From contig JAIOJX010000004.1 of NCBI GenBank assembly GCA_022376925.1, positions 123,715,123 through 123,779,122 of the forward strand: 64,000 bases of DNA. Direction: 5' to 3'. The first letter of the stretch is position 1. Each line of letters starts with the position of its first letter. The notes beneath the pieces are model-generated. The model made no database searches. It had not been told where the DNA came from and saw nothing but the letters and a program-made list of their open reading frames with translations. Positions 49,226 to 61,802 of this stretch are shown piece by piece. The position numbers and the translations under genes are program-made. Source of the DNA: Tragulus kanchil. Taxonomy: Eukaryota; Chordata; Mammalia; Artiodactyla; Tragulidae.

Positions 49226-49448
49226 AAAAGACAAAGAAATAATAGATAAAACAAAGATTGAATTAATTCATTTTCAGAACTATTATTGAAGCCCTTTTTG
49301 TATAAAATTTCTTTAGTATTTTGGTCTGAATTAAGAATACTGTAGATGGTCAAATGATAGAATATTGCACTCATGGATTCTTTCTGCACAAATATGGATG
49401 GTCTTCTATGTGCCTGATGTGGTATAGACTCTGCATATACAACAACCA

Positions 49449-49501
<53 letters not shown>

Positions 49502-49502
49502 T
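49449..49502 (+). repeat. (TA)n(CA)n compound microsatellite
   Basis: About 32 bp of TA repeats run straight into about 21 bp of CA repeats. Confidence 0.95.
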
Positions 49503-49968
49503 AGTGAACAATGTGGTCCCTGCTGTCACTGAGTTTACAGATACTTAGCTACATACTTTAGTTATTTGTACTCTTGAAATTCTTCACAAAACTAAGAGCT
49601 GAATTTGCTACATTTATAGAAGAGGTCATTACATTTGAGATGTAAAGTATGCAGTCTTGAAAGGTAAAGATGAATTTTATGCTAGAGTGTTACAAGATGA
49701 AAACAAGTAAGCTGTGTTCCTATGATGAGACTCTTATTCCTTTGAGGAGAGCAGAAGGCAACTCAAGACTCTTTCTTTGAGGTCTGGCTCAACTCCAGGA
49801 TGATGTGATATTTGAGGGGAAAGCATTGTTCTTTGGGTCATTTCTTTACATAATACAGACATCAAGAAAACAATGAAACCAAAGGAAAGAAGAAATAGAA
49901 ACAAAGAAAAAATGTACAAAAAACTAAAAGACTGGAGGAAATGAATGGAAAGAACCAATTAGAGAAAT

Positions 49969-50050
49969 TAGGAGGGTAGAAGGAAGCGGCGAGGGAGGTG
50001 GGAGAGAGGAAGAAGACGGAGAGAAGGGAGGAGAACTGAGAAGTGAAGAG
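49969..50050 (+). repeat. Polypurine tract
   Basis: Almost uninterrupted A/G on the + strand, with only about a dozen pyrimidines. Repeated at 51076-51157. Confidence 0.8.
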
Positions 50051-50820
50051 GACTCAGAAATGACTAGTAGTTTCCAGAGACACAAGGAAGGAAAACAGAC
50101 ACTAACAGATTTTTTTTTTTCTTAAAAATAAAAAAAAGCCCATACAGCCATCCCCTACTCTACGTTGCCCCTCCCCTCTACCCCACTCCAGCCTACTCTT
50201 GTTTGAGGCATTTTCCAAGGAAACCTAGGTCCCCTTGGGTCACTTTACTGTCTTTTCTTAAAACCATCTTATTGGAGGTTAATGAACTCTAGGAATTACA
50301 GCTTTGTAAGTCTTCAGGGAGAAATTATTTATAATTAACTCTGAAATAGATCTAATTAGTTAAAATAAAAGTAGCCTTTTAAAAACAATAGCTTCATTAA
50401 AATCATCTGTGTCTTTATTTAAATAGCTTTTCTCTGAATTCTTTCTATGAGTGAAGATGCAACCAAAAAACGATCAGAGAAAAAGAATGAACACATTTTA
50501 ATGAATATCTTTTATTTTGGTAAATAGAATTCATGGAGTCACAACATTTAAGTATTGACACAAGATATTTTTATCTTAAAACTCTGTCTACATATTTTGT
50601 TTCTAAATAGTTTTTGGTGAGAAGCCTATGTGAGAGGAAGAAAAATGCTATAATGGATGGATGTAAACATGTTGACCTCTGTCATCTCTGCTCAGCAGGG
50701 ATCTCCTCCTGGGTCTGGGCATGTTATTCCAACTCTAAGGTTAGATGACTTTCACGTGTAAAATGGAAAAATAGCATTTACCTATTAAGATTAACCAGAT
50801 TAGAGAACATATATATGAAG
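50051..50820. other. Unique non-coding DNA
   Basis: A weak MIR-like end may lie at about 50715-50800 (GGGCATGTTATTCC, GTGTAAAATGGAAAAATAGC). Nothing else recognised. Confidence 0.45.
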
Positions 50821-50824
50821 GCGT

Positions 50825-51005
50825 ATTTGCTGTTGTTTAGACACCAAGTCATGTCTAACTCTTTTGTGACCCCATGGACTGTAGTCCACCAGGTTCCTCT
50901 GTCCATAGGCTTTACCATGGAATAATACTGGAGTTGGTTGCCATTTCCTTCTGTGGGAGCTTCCTGACCCAGGATTTGAACTCACATTTCCTACACTGGC
51001 AAGTG
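50825..51005 (-). mobile_element. Bov-tA SINE cut by a duplication junction
   Basis: Reverse Bov-tA (TTGCTGTTGTTTAGACACCA start) that stops at CACTGGCAAGTGAA, where duplication 14 switches to its second copy. The tRNA-like head is missing only in this copy. Confidence 0.88.
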
Positions 51006-51930
51006 AAACAAAGAAAAAATGTACAAAAAACTAAAAGACTGGAGGAAATGAATGGAAAGAACCAATTAGAGAAATTAGGAGGGTAGAAGGAAGCGGCGAG
51101 GGAGGTGGGAGAGAGGAAGAAGACGGAGAGAAGGGAGGAGAACTGAGAAGTGAAGAGGACTCAGAAATGACTAGTAGTTTCCAGAGACACAAGGAAGGAA
51201 AACAGACACTAACAGATTTTTTTTTTTCTTAAAAATAAAAAAAAGCCCATACAGCCATCCCCTACTCTACGTTGCCCCTCCCCTCTACCCCACTCCAGCC
51301 TACTCTTGTTTGAGGCATTTTCCAAGGAAACCTAGGTCCCCTTGGGTCACTTTACTGTCTTTTCTTAAAACCATCTTATTGGAGGTTAATGAACTCTAGG
51401 AATTACAGCTTTGTAAGTCTTCAGGGAGAAATTATTTATAATTAACTCTGAAATAGATCTAATTAGTTAAAATAAAAGTAGCCTTTTAAAAACAATAGCT
51501 TCATTAAAATCATCTGTGTCTTTATTTAAATAGCTTTTCTCTGAATTCTTTCTATGAGTGAAGATGCAACCAAAAAACGATCAGAGAAAAAGAATGAACA
51601 CATTTTAATGAATATCTTTTATTTTGGTAAATAGAATTCATGGAGTCACAACATTTAAGTATTGACACAAGATATTTTTATCTTAAAACTCTGTCTACAT
51701 ATTTTGTTTCTAAATAGTTTTTGGTGAGAAGCCTATGTGAGAGGAAGAAAAATGCTATAATGGATGGATGTAAACATGTTGACCTCTGTCATCTCTGCTC
51801 AGCAGGGATCTCCTCCTGGGTCTGGGCATGTTATTCCAACTCTAAGGTTAGATGACTTTCACGTGTAAAATGGAAAAATAGCATTTACCTATTAAGATTA
51901 ACCAGATTAGAGAACATATATATGAAGGCG

Positions 51931-52144
51931 TATTTGCTGTTGTTTAGACACCAAGTCATGTCTAACTCTTTTGTGACCCCATGGACTGTAGTCCACCAGG
52001 TTCCTCTGTCCATAGGATTTACCATGGAATAATACTGGAGTTGGTTGCCATTTCCTTCTGTGGGGAGCTTCCTGACCCAGGATTTGAACTCACATTTCCT
52101 ACACTGGCAAGTGAATTCTTTACCACTCAGCCACCAAGAAAGCC
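51931..52144 (-). mobile_element. Bov-tA SINE, complete second copy
   Basis: Same SINE as at 50825 with the head restored (ATTCTTTACCACTCAGCCAC, AAGAAAGCCC). Confidence 0.9.
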
Positions 52145-53069
52145 CATGAAAGCTTATGAAATGCAAGAAATAAATGCCACATTTCATTAGGGTGCCTGCC
52201 CTGGGTATTCCTTTTCTTGACTTTCTAACTTTTTGGCTTCTGTTTTAGGTGCTGTGACTTAAGCAGTATATTGGCGAGTGTGTGGATGCATATAGAGTTA
52301 GAGTTTATAGCAATTGAGAAGCTATTCTAAGAGCAAATTGCATAAGCTTTGATGGTTGGAATGCCTAGTCATGTAGCTCAGAACTTCTTTTGCCTTTTCC
52401 CTGGTTCTCAGAGTCTAGGAGTCTGTAAGTAATCTATGCCTCAGTGACATATTGCTATGGTTTTCAGTTTTACCAGTTTTCCACTGGGAGATTTTCAGGT
52501 TCAAGTGCAAATAGTTCTGTTTTGACTTAGAAATGTGGAATCAACCACATTGTGAAATCCATTTTTCCATCTGAGAAAAGTAGTAATGCAGAAAGCACCT
52601 AAGAGTAAGTTTTCTTGAATAAAAGTTTCAGACTGAATAAAAGATTTAAACTTGCCCATGTCTTCCAAGAACACATTGTTTCAAGATGTCAGTGGCCTTT
52701 GAGTTCCACCTATCTCTAATCTATTGATTTCAAACAATGTGGGTAAATGGAGGCAGATATTATACATTCCAAACAGTATTATGTGAATATTATTTTATTT
52801 ACAGTTTCCTTTTCCCTTTCTAGCAGAGAAGGCAGTGACATGTTGTATATATGTCAAAATAAATATATACATCATGCATAAAACTGTATACTCTGCTTCT
52901 TCCATTCTTACCCGGGCTCCCACAAAGCCTCAACATCTTTTTAACACTGAAGCCCTTCCAGAACTAACCACGTGGTACATTTCTCTGGCCAGCACTTCAC
53001 AGAACAACTCTCATTCACTAATTCAAGACTTTCCCTCCTCATTCTTCACATCAAAATTCATTTGTGCTG
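52145..53069. other. Unique non-coding DNA
   Basis: A 95-codon ORF at 52835-53122 runs into the following BovB and shows no domain. Confidence 0.5.
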
Positions 53070-55349
53070 CATCTCTGAAAAACTATGGATGTAGGTTCAT
53101 AACACTGTACAGGAGGCACTGATTAAAACTATCCCCAAGGAAAACTAATGCAAAAAGGCAAAATGGTTGTCTGAGGAGGCCTTACAAATAGGTGAGAAAA
53201 GAGGAGATGCTAAAAGCAAAGAAGAAAAAGAAAGATACACCCACCTAATGCCGAGTTCCAGAGAATAGCAAGGAGAGATAAGAAAGCCTTCTTAAGTGAA
53301 CAATGCAAAGACATGGAGGAAAACAACTGAGTGAGAAAGACCAAAGATCTCTTCAGGAAAAGTAGAGATACCAAGAGAACATTTCATGGAAAGATGGGCA
53401 CAATAAAAGACAGAAATGGTATGGACCTAACAGAAGCAGAAGATATTAAGAAAAGGAGTCAAGTATACACCAAAGAACTGTAAAAAAAATCTTAATGAGC
53501 TGGCTGACCATGATGATGTAATCATTCATCTAGAACTAGACATCTTAAAGTGTGAAGTCAAGTGTACCCTGGGAAGCATTACTATGAACAAAGTTAGTGG
53601 AGGTGATGGAATTTTACTTGAGCTATTTCAAATATTAAAAGATGATGCTGTTAAAGTGCTGCACTCAAATTTGCTGCCAACAAATTTGGAAAACTCAACA
53701 ATGGCCTCAGGACTGGAAAAACTCAGTTTTCATTCCAGTCCCAAAGAATGGCAATACCAAACAATGTTCAAACTACCACACCATTGCACTAATTTCACAC
53801 ACTAGCATTACTATTTTTTGCCTCTAAGTTAACATTTATTTTTCATCCATCTTTATTCTTTGGCATGTGTGGGCCTCTCATCACATTGGCCTCGCTTGTT
53901 GCAGAGCACTGGCTCTGGGCGCATGTGCTCCAGAGTGCTGGTTTGTAATTGGACACACCAGCCCAGCCATTCCTTGGCATATGGGATCTTCCCTGGGCAG
54001 GGATAGAACCAGTGCCCCTTGCACTGCAAGGTGGACTCTTTACCCACTGGACCACCAGAGAAGCCCCCTAGCATTATTTTTAATACTTAAAATCCTCTAG
54101 GCTAGGCTTCAACAGTACATGAACTGAGAATTTTCAGATGTACAACCTGGATTTAGAAAAGGCAGGGGAACTAGACATCAAATTGCCAACATCCATTGCA
54201 TCATAGAAGGAATAAGGGAATTCCAGAAAGAAACATCTATTCCTGCTTCATTGACTACACTAAACCCTTTGACTGTGTGGATCACAATAAACTGTAAAAG
54301 ATTCTGAAAGACATGGGAATACCAGACCACCTTACCTGTCTCCTGTGAAACCTGTACGTAGGACCAGAAGTAACAGTTAGAACTGGACATGTAACAACAG
54401 ACTGATTCTACATTGCTAGAGGAGTATGTCATGGCTATATATTGTCACCCTGCTTATTTAACTTATATGTAGAGTACATCATGACAAATACCAGTCTGGA
54501 TGAAGCAAAAGCTGGCATCATTATTGCCAGGAGAAATATCAGTAACCTCAGGTAGGCAGAAGACACCACTTTTGTGTTAAAAAGTGAAGAGGAACTAAAG
54601 AAATGGTGAAATACAGTATGGTGTCAGATGACGGTGAAAGAGGAGAATGAAAAGCCTGGCTTAAAACTCAACATTAAAAAAAAAGAAGATCATGGCATCG
54701 ATCCCATCACTTTATGGAAATATATGGGCAAACAATGGAAACAGTGACAGACTGTTATTTTCTTGGGCTCCAAAAGCACTGCAGAAGATGACTGCAGCCA
54801 TGAAATTAAAAGGTGCTTGCTCCTTGGAAGAAAAGCTATGAAAAACCTAGACAGTGAATTCAAAAGCAGAGACATCACTTTGCTGGTAAAAGTCTGTAAA
54901 GTCAAAACTATGATTTTCCCAGTAGTCATGTATGGATGTGAGAGTTGGATCATAAAGAAGGCTGAGTGATGAAGAATTGATGCCGTTGAACTGTGGTGTT
55001 GGAGAAAACTCTTTAGAGTCCCTTGAACTGTAAGGAAATCAAACCAGTCCTAAAGGAAATCAACCCTGAATGTTCATTGGAAGGACTGATGATGAAGCTG
55101 AAGCTCCAATACTTTGGCCACCAGATGAAAAGAGACAACTCAATGGAAAAGAGTCCAACGTCAGGGAAAACAGAAGGCCAAAGGAGAAGGGACAACAGAG
55201 CATGAGATTTGGATGGCATCACTGAATCAATGGACTTGAATTTTGAGTAAGCTCAAATGGGAGATGGTGAAGAACAAGGAAGCCTGGCATGCTGCAGCAC
55301 ATGGGGTCGCAAAGAGCCCAACGTGACAGAGCAACTAAACTGAACTGAA
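53070..55349 (+). mobile_element. BovB LINE, 5'-truncated and decayed
   Basis: It starts in the linker (CTGAAAAACTATGGATGTAG) and ends in the BovB tail (GCAACTAAACTGAACTGAA). It is interrupted by a reverse CHR-like SINE at 53811-54067. It contains no tandem duplication, so it gives a reference for the true spacing of BovB segments. Confidence 0.92.
53070..55349 (+). pseudogene. BovB ORF2 pseudogene
   Basis: Pieces in order: linker (GMDLTEAEDIKK-like near 53420); pre-RT at 53584-53805 (NKVSGGDGILLELFQILKDD); reverse transcriptase after the SINE (CFIDYTKPFDCVDHNKL-like near 54245); C-terminal domain at 54763-54969 (KTMIFPVVMYGCESWIIKKA) and 55023-55205. The YADD tyrosine position is a TAG stop near 54553-54555 followed by AED, so the catalytic motif is doubly damaged. 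Many frameshifts. Not functional. Confidence 0.88.
53811..54067 (-). mobile_element. CHR-like SINE with unusual body (locus 5)
   Basis: Read in reverse: TTTGGCATGTGTGGGCCTCT, TTGCAGAGCACTGGCTCTGG, GTAATTGGACACACCAGCCC, CACTGGACCACCAGAGAAGC. The target-site duplication CTAGCATTA lies at 53802-53810 and 54068-54076. It splits the BovB ORF. Confidence 0.88.
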
Positions 55350-56195
55350 TAGGGTCAGCAATGGAAACACACAGCTATTCACCAATAGTAAGAGTCCCTA
55401 TTACAACAGAAGTTCTGTTTTTCTTTTTTTGTTGTTTGGATTCAGTATCCCCTTTATACTCTTAATAATTATAGAGATCTTAGTTATCAAGATTGAACAC
55501 ATTAGAAATTCAAATATAAGCCTATTACATGTTAAGATAAATAACATTTTTATGAGGAATTACTGTATATTCCAAAAATTTATGAGTGGCACTGTTCTAC
55601 ATACAGACACTCATACATGCTTTGGTATTCAATTTGTTGCATTATTTCATTCAAATAGGCTTGGTTTACTGTGATGTTGAATTGTTTGTCTTGGAAATGA
55701 ACCGAGATCATTTTGTCATTTTTGAGATTTCACCCAAGTACTGTATTTCAGACTTCATTGACTATCAGGACTACCCCATTTCTTCTAAGGTATCCTTGCC
55801 CACAGTAGTAGATATAATCTCAAGGGAAAGGAACCGAAGGATACACTCTATTGTGAGGAGTTTGCCACAGGTTTGAGGGCAGGATTACTGAGCATAACAC
55901 AATGTCTGCCACTGGGGTTGCCTTGAATGCTGGGGAGAAAGGGCTCAGAATGAAAATAGAAGCACTGCTTCCTGAAAATCTCTACAAGAACAGGTAACAC
56001 AGTTGGGGCCCACGTTCTAGTGAGTGTCACATGATGATATAGCACAACAATTCTCTAATTCATAGTCTTGAGCAGGACCCGCTCAAGACTTCTGCTCCAG
56101 TGGAGCCAAGCTCCCTGGGCATGGCATTTTTAGCAGAGACAGACGGTTAAAACTCTTGTCTTTGACCAACACCTCCCTATTTCCTTCAGCCCTAG
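55350..56195. other. Non-coding DNA with one unexplained ORF
   Basis: Frame 55586-55876 (96 codons) includes a protein-like stretch from about 55655: LVYCDVELFVLEMNRDHFVI, FEISPKYCISDFIDYQDYP. It is not L1 or BovB. I cannot name a family. A fragment of an old repeat is more likely than an exon, since I see no convincing splice sites around it. Confidence 0.35.
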
Positions 56196-56765
56196 TAACC
56201 ACCATTTGGTCTCTGCTTCTAATAGTACAGCTTTCTTAGATGCCACATATGAGTGAGATCATGCAGCATTTATCCTTCTGTGTTTGGCTTCTTTCTCTTG
56301 GCATCAGGCCCTCAAAGTTCTTCTCTTTTGTTGCTAATGACAGGATTCTTTTTTAAAGCTGAATAATATTCATATTTATGTTCACGTATATCACACTTTC
56401 GATGTCCCTTCATGTACTGCAGACACTTAGGCTGTTTCCACATTTTGGATATTATGAAAAAAGCTGCAGTGAACATGGGTGGGGGGTGGCAGGCACCTCT
56501 TTGAGATACTGATTTCTAGATATCTGTACAGCAGGTTGCTATAGTTAACAAGACCATATCATATACCTGAAATTTGCTAAGAGTCAATCTTAATTAGTTT
56601 CAGAAAAAGGTAACTATAGAGGATGGATGATTTAACTAGCTTGATTATGGCAAAAATTTCATATTTAATATATACATATATCAAAATATCACATTGTACA
56701 TGCTAAATATGCATACATTTTATTTGTCAATTATACCTTCATAAAACTGAGTGAAAAACTCTTTA
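56196..56765. mobile_element. Old L1 with an inverted 5' part
   Basis: 56196-56510 is L1 in reverse (TCATGCAGCATTTATCCTTC, GCTGAATAATATTCATATTT, CTGTTTCCACATTTTGGATA are the complement of ORF2 3' coding sequence). 56525-56765 is L1 3' UTR in forward orientation (TACAGCAGGTTGCTATAGTT, ACCTGAAATTTGCTAAGAGT, TTGTCAATTATACCTTCATA). This head-to-head order is what twin priming produces. Repeated at 57289-57858. Confidence 0.7.
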
Positions 56766-57288
56766 AGAATCAACAGAAATATAACTTCATAATTTAAGTG
56801 AGAGCAGAGGCAAGACAGAGCATCAGTAGCTTCCTTACCTCCTGAGTGAAGCAGTTCCTCCTCTTCTGAACTCGGGCAGGGAGGCTGGTGCTGCAGTGGT
56901 CATTCACTGTTATCAGAGATAAAAAGCAATCAGACACCTCTTCAGGGAAGAGGGTGAAGCTATCTTATGTTAACTCAGGAGCTAGTGCTTAGTTTGAAAG
57001 ACACAATCTAAACTGGAAAGAGATGGCTTTGAGTAGGGCATGGAGGCCCTGGGACTGTGGGTAGTATAGAACCAGGAAGAAAGTTCTGTTTCAACTTCTG
57101 TTTTTTACCCCCAGAATGGTGTGACCCACATTTCACCACTACAGCTAATCATCCTGGATTGACTTCCTCACCATTTTACCTCTCAGAGGAAGAACCTTGG
57201 TTTTCTAATCTCTCACTCATTTCTTCTGTCCCTGAAATGTTGAACTGATCCCTGGTTGATGAAACGTAGCCCTTTGTTTTTATAAGGC
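56766..57288. other. Unique non-coding DNA
   Basis: Nothing recognised. Copied at 57859-58382. Confidence 0.5.
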
Positions 57289-58382
57289 TAACCACCATTT
57301 GGTCTCTGCTTCTAATAGTACAGCTTTCTTAGATGCCACATATGAGTGAGATCATGCAGCATTTATCCTTCTGTGTTTGGCTTCTTTCTCTTGGCATCAG
57401 GCCCTCAAAGTTCTTCTCTTTTGTTGCTAATGACAGGATTCTTTTTTAAAGCTGAATAATATTCATATTTATGTTCACGTATATCACACTTTCGATGTCC
57501 CTTCATGTACTGCAGACACTTAGGCTGTTTCCACATTTTGGATATTATGAAAAAAGCTGCAGTGAACATGGGTGGGGGGTGGCAGGCACCTCTTTGAGAT
57601 ACTGATTTCTAGATATCTGTACAGCAGGTTGCTATAGTTAACAAGACCATATCATATACCTGAAATTTGCTAAGAGTCAATCTTAATTAGTTTCAGAAAA
57701 AGGTAACTATAGAGGATGGATGATTTAACTAGCTTGATTATGGCAAAAATTTCATATTTAATATATACATATATCAAAATATCACATTGTACATGCTAAA
57801 TATGCATACATTTTATTTGTCAATTATACCTTCATAAAACTGAGTGAAAAACTCTTTAAGAATCAACAGAAATATAACTTCATAATTTAAGTGAGAGCAG
57901 AGGCAAGACAGAGCATCAGTAGCTTCCTTACCTCCTGAGTGAAGCAGTTCCTCCTCTTCTGAACTCGGGCAGGGAGGCTGGTGCTGCAGTGGTCATTCAC
58001 TGTTATCAGAGATAAAAAGCAATCAGACACCTCTTCAGGGAAGAGGGTGAAGCTATCTTATGTTAACTCAGGAGCTAGTGCTTAGTTTGAAAGACACAAT
58101 CTAAACTGGAAAGAGATGGCTTTGAGTAGGGCATGGAGGCCCTGGGACTGTGGGTAGTATAGAACCAGGAAGAAAGTTCTGTTTCAACTTCTGTTTTTTA
58201 CCCCCAGAATGGTGTGACCCACATTTCACCACTACAGCTAATCATCCTGGATTGACTTCCTCACCATTTTACCTCTCAGAGGAAGAACCTTGGTTTTCTA
58301 ATCTCTCACTCATTTCTTCTGTCCCTGAAATGTTGAACTGATCCCCTGGTTGATGAAACGTAGCCCTTTGTCATAAGGCTAA

Positions 58383-59429
58383 TATTTAACTTCATCTGCA
58401 AACACTTGGGTCTGCTCTTATTAGAATCTATCTTTCCTCTTGAAATCAATTCTGCTTATCAACTTACAAACAATGCAGCTGTATTAGCTTCAAACTAATT
58501 AAAAACACACTCAGTATGAAAAAGTAAATATATTACAATTCATTACTTGTTTATTAAAGATGTCATATAAACATGATTTTAGTATTCTGATGGTATAAGT
58601 ATTAATATATAAAAATATATATCTATCTATATATCTCTCTCAATATATATATGGCACTGATTATCATAAGGACCCCCAAATCAAGTAATCATGTTCTCAT
58701 CCAACAGCTGTAAAATATTCATTTTGGTCCAAGGTTAAAGATACCAGTAAGAACACAAATGCTACTTGGTTTTGAGAGGTGTTCACTCTCCTTTTGTAGC
58801 AGTGCAATGAAAAAATCTATCACTGACAACTAAGTAGTGGGGAAAAATATGAGAAAAGAACATAAAGTAAAAGGGATAGAAAATAACATAGCATTTAGAA
58901 TAAAAATCACCAGAGTGTCATTTAATATCCTTTAACATCAAAAGATTTTTATTCTCATCTAGGGTTCTCATTTTCTCAAGATTCAGGACCCATGAGGAGG
59001 GACTGAGAGTTCTGTGCTAGAAATAGTTTAGCTATTGGGAAAGATTACATCTATTTTTGCAATTTTGCATCTACTTCTTTTGGGGAATCAGCCCAGAATT
59101 TCAAAAATTCTTGTGTACCATGAACTATTACAAACCCTACATGAAAATTGGAGCAAGTCGGCTGGAGGTCAGGACTTTGACCCTGGGAGAAATAGTGAAT
59201 ACAGAGAACAGCCAGAGTCTGACTTTATAAGAAGGGACTAAGTAATATTTTGCTTGAAATATACCACAGAATGGTTTAAATTCCTAAGCAATAATCAAAA
59301 GAAGTACAAATAGTGAGAAGAAGTGTCAATTAATAAAAAATTAAGACTTCTACCTTGGCCTGCACAGTTTGAAAAGACTAAAGTCTTTCTTTAAGAGGAA
59401 TGAGTGATTCCAATGATGTTGGCTCAAAA
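58383..59429. other. AT-rich unique DNA
   Basis: A (TATA/TATC)n simple repeat lies at about 58603-58655. Nothing else recognised. Confidence 0.5.
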
Positions 59430-59679
59430 TGCAGGAGAGAAGGGCTTTGAGGCGAACATTTCCATGAACACAATTAACAGTTTAAAGTTATGCTATGCCC
59501 TTCTTTCTGATTTTCTTTTGGTAAAAAAATTGAGCTTTGACAGTTTTATCATAAAGAGAATGGGCAACTGAACAGAAGTTAGCAGGGACAGAGTTCTCTG
59601 GAAGTCAGCAGGAGACCACAGGATGGAGTCTAAGTCTTTGGTCAGGTCAGGCTTGGCTGGTGCTTAATCTCCCCACAGG

Positions 59680-59870
59680 TCAAGGTCAAGATCTGAGCAG
59701 TGACTCATTCACTTCCTGTCAGTGGAGGCCCTGCAGAAACACACTCACACACAGGGAGGACCCCGGTGCTCTTGGGGCTGGCCCTGTGGGAGGAGGCAGC
59801 GTTGGGGGGTAGAGTGGGAACCACTGAGGAGGGAGCAGTGAGGCCCTTGGTGGAGGGAGGCGAAAATTGC
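59680..59870. other. Locally GC-rich non-coding patch
   Basis: Clearly richer in G+C than the surroundings (GGGGCTGGCCCTGTGGGAGG, GGGAGCAGTGAGGCCCTTGG). No ORF or known element. Copied at 60821-61010. Confidence 0.5.
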
Positions 59871-60120
59871 ATCCAATAACCAGCCCCTGATACAAGTAAG
59901 AACTCAGTGAAGCTGGGATAATATTCTAAAGAAATAGATTCTAGAAACAGTCATGACCCAACACCAACTACTTAGCCAGATGTTTTTTAGGTGAGAACAA
60001 ACATTTTTAATGGTGGGCTATGGGAAAAAAAATAGATGAGAAAATTCACAGTAAATTTTGTTAGTAAGTTACATATTTCCCCATTCACTTTCTCTTTATA
60101 TTCTTTCCACCATTTAATGG

Positions 60121-60235
60121 AGTACAAAATGGCAACCACTCCAGTATTCTTGTCTGGAAAATAACATGGACAGAAGAGCCAGGTGAGCTACAGTCCATGG
60201 AGTCACAAAGAATTGGACATGACTGAGTGATTGAG
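60121..60235 (+). mobile_element. Bov-A SINE with target-site duplication
   Basis: Bov-A body only (GGCAACCACTCCAGTATTCT, CTACAGTCCATGGAGTCACA). A 13-bp direct repeat, CACCATTTAATGG, at 60108-60120 and 60236-60248 shows that it inserted as a headless unit. Repeated at 61261-61375. Confidence 0.9.
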
Positions 60236-61802
60236 CACCATTTAATGGTGTAAAGCTTTTCTATAGCCAAGATCATCAGGGTGAGAAACATGCAGAAAAA
60301 ACTAAACTTGAAATTCTTAGTTTAAAATTTTTATATTGTCTTCTGTAGCTTACAGCAGAATCAACAGTTTTGAAAGCCCTGATTTTTACCACAAAAGCTT
60401 AGCAATTATGAGAGAGAACTATTTATATTTATCTGTTTATAAATTCATTTGTTGTTTTAAAAACTTCTATTAAAACATTAAAAGCTATATGCTGCTGCAG
60501 AGATCAAGGACACAGAATTTACAATATGAACCACTAAGTCCAAAAAAGCCCGGGGGGTGGGGGTTTTAAGTGCAGGAGAGAAGGGCTTTGAGGCGAACAT
60601 TTCCATGAACACAATTAACAGTTTAAAGTTATGCTATGCCCTTCTTTCTGATTTTCTTTTGGTAAAAAAATTGAGCTTTGACAGTTTTATCATAAAGAGA
60701 ATGGGCAACTGAACAGAAGTTAGCAGGGACAGAGTTCTCTGGAAGTCAGCAGGAGACCACAGGATGGAGTCTAAGTCTTTGGTCAGGTCAGGCTTGGCTG
60801 GTGCTTAATCTCCCCACAGGTCAAGGTCAAGATCTGAGCAGTGACTCATTCACTTCCTGTCAGTGGAGGCCCTGCAGAAACACACTCACACACAGGGAGG
60901 ACCCCGGTGCTCTTGGGGCTGGCCCTGTGGGAGGAGGCAGCGTTGGGGGGTAGAGTGGGAACCACTGAGGAGGGAGCAGTGAGGCCCTTGGTGGAGGGAG
61001 GCGAAAATTGCATCCAATAACCAGCCCTGATACAAGTAAGAACTCAGTGAAGCTGGGATAATATTCTAAAGAAATAGATTCTAGAAACAGTCATGACCCA
61101 ACACCAACTACTTAGCCAGATGTTTTTTAGGTGAGAACAAACATTTTTAATGGTGGGCTATGGGAAAAAAAATAGATGAGAAAATTCACAGTAAATTTTG
61201 TTAGTAAGTTACATATTTCCCCATTCACTTTCTCTTTATATTCTTTCCACCATTTAATGGAGTACAAAATGGCAACCACTCCAGTATTCTTGTCTGGAAA
61301 ATAACATGGACAGAAGAGCCAGGTGAGCTACAGTCCATGGAGTCACAAAGAATTGGACATGACTGAGTGATTGAGCACCATTTAATGGTGTAAAGCTTTT
61401 CTATAGCCAAGATCATCAGGGTGAGAAACATGCAGAAAAAACTAAACTTGAAATTCTTAGTTTAAAATTTTTATATTGTCTTCTGTAGCTTACAGCAGAA
61501 TCAACAGTTTTGAAAGCCCTGATTTTTACCACAAAAGCTTAGCAATTATGAGAGAGAACTATTTATATTTATCTGTTTATAAATTCATTTGTTGTTTTAA
61601 AAACTTCTATTAAAACATTAAAAGCTATATGCTGCTGCAGAGATCAAGGACACAGAATTTACAATATGAACCACTAAGTCCGGAAGAACAGAGAAAACTT
61701 TCTCACCCTGCCAAAAGAGATGATAGTCCTTTTATTGTTTGGGAGAAGGAATTTATAGGGGAGAACAAGAGAGTTTTAAGTGCCAGTATTAGGCCTTATA
61801 AA

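Larger units (their letters stand above)
49898..52115. repeat. Tandem duplication 14
   Basis: Copy 1 is 49898-51007 and copy 2 is 51005-52115, offset 1107 then 1108, 3-bp overlap (GAA). Differences are one substitution near 50910 and one G-run length change near 50957. The unit ends inside a Bov-tA, so the first copy of that SINE is truncated. Confidence 0.96.
56196..58382. repeat. Tandem duplication 15
   Basis: Copy 1 is 56196-57291 and copy 2 is 57289-58382, offset 1093, 3-bp overlap (TAA or CTA side). Differences lie only near the end (CCCTGG against CCCCTGG; TTTGTTTTTATAAGG against TTTGTCATAAGG). Confidence 0.95.
59430..61681. repeat. Tandem duplication 16
   Basis: Copy 1 is 59430-60541 and copy 2 is 60571-61681, offset 1141 then 1140. 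The 29-bp spacer (60542-60570) is G-rich. The only difference seen is one C in a C-run near 59885. Confidence 0.96.
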
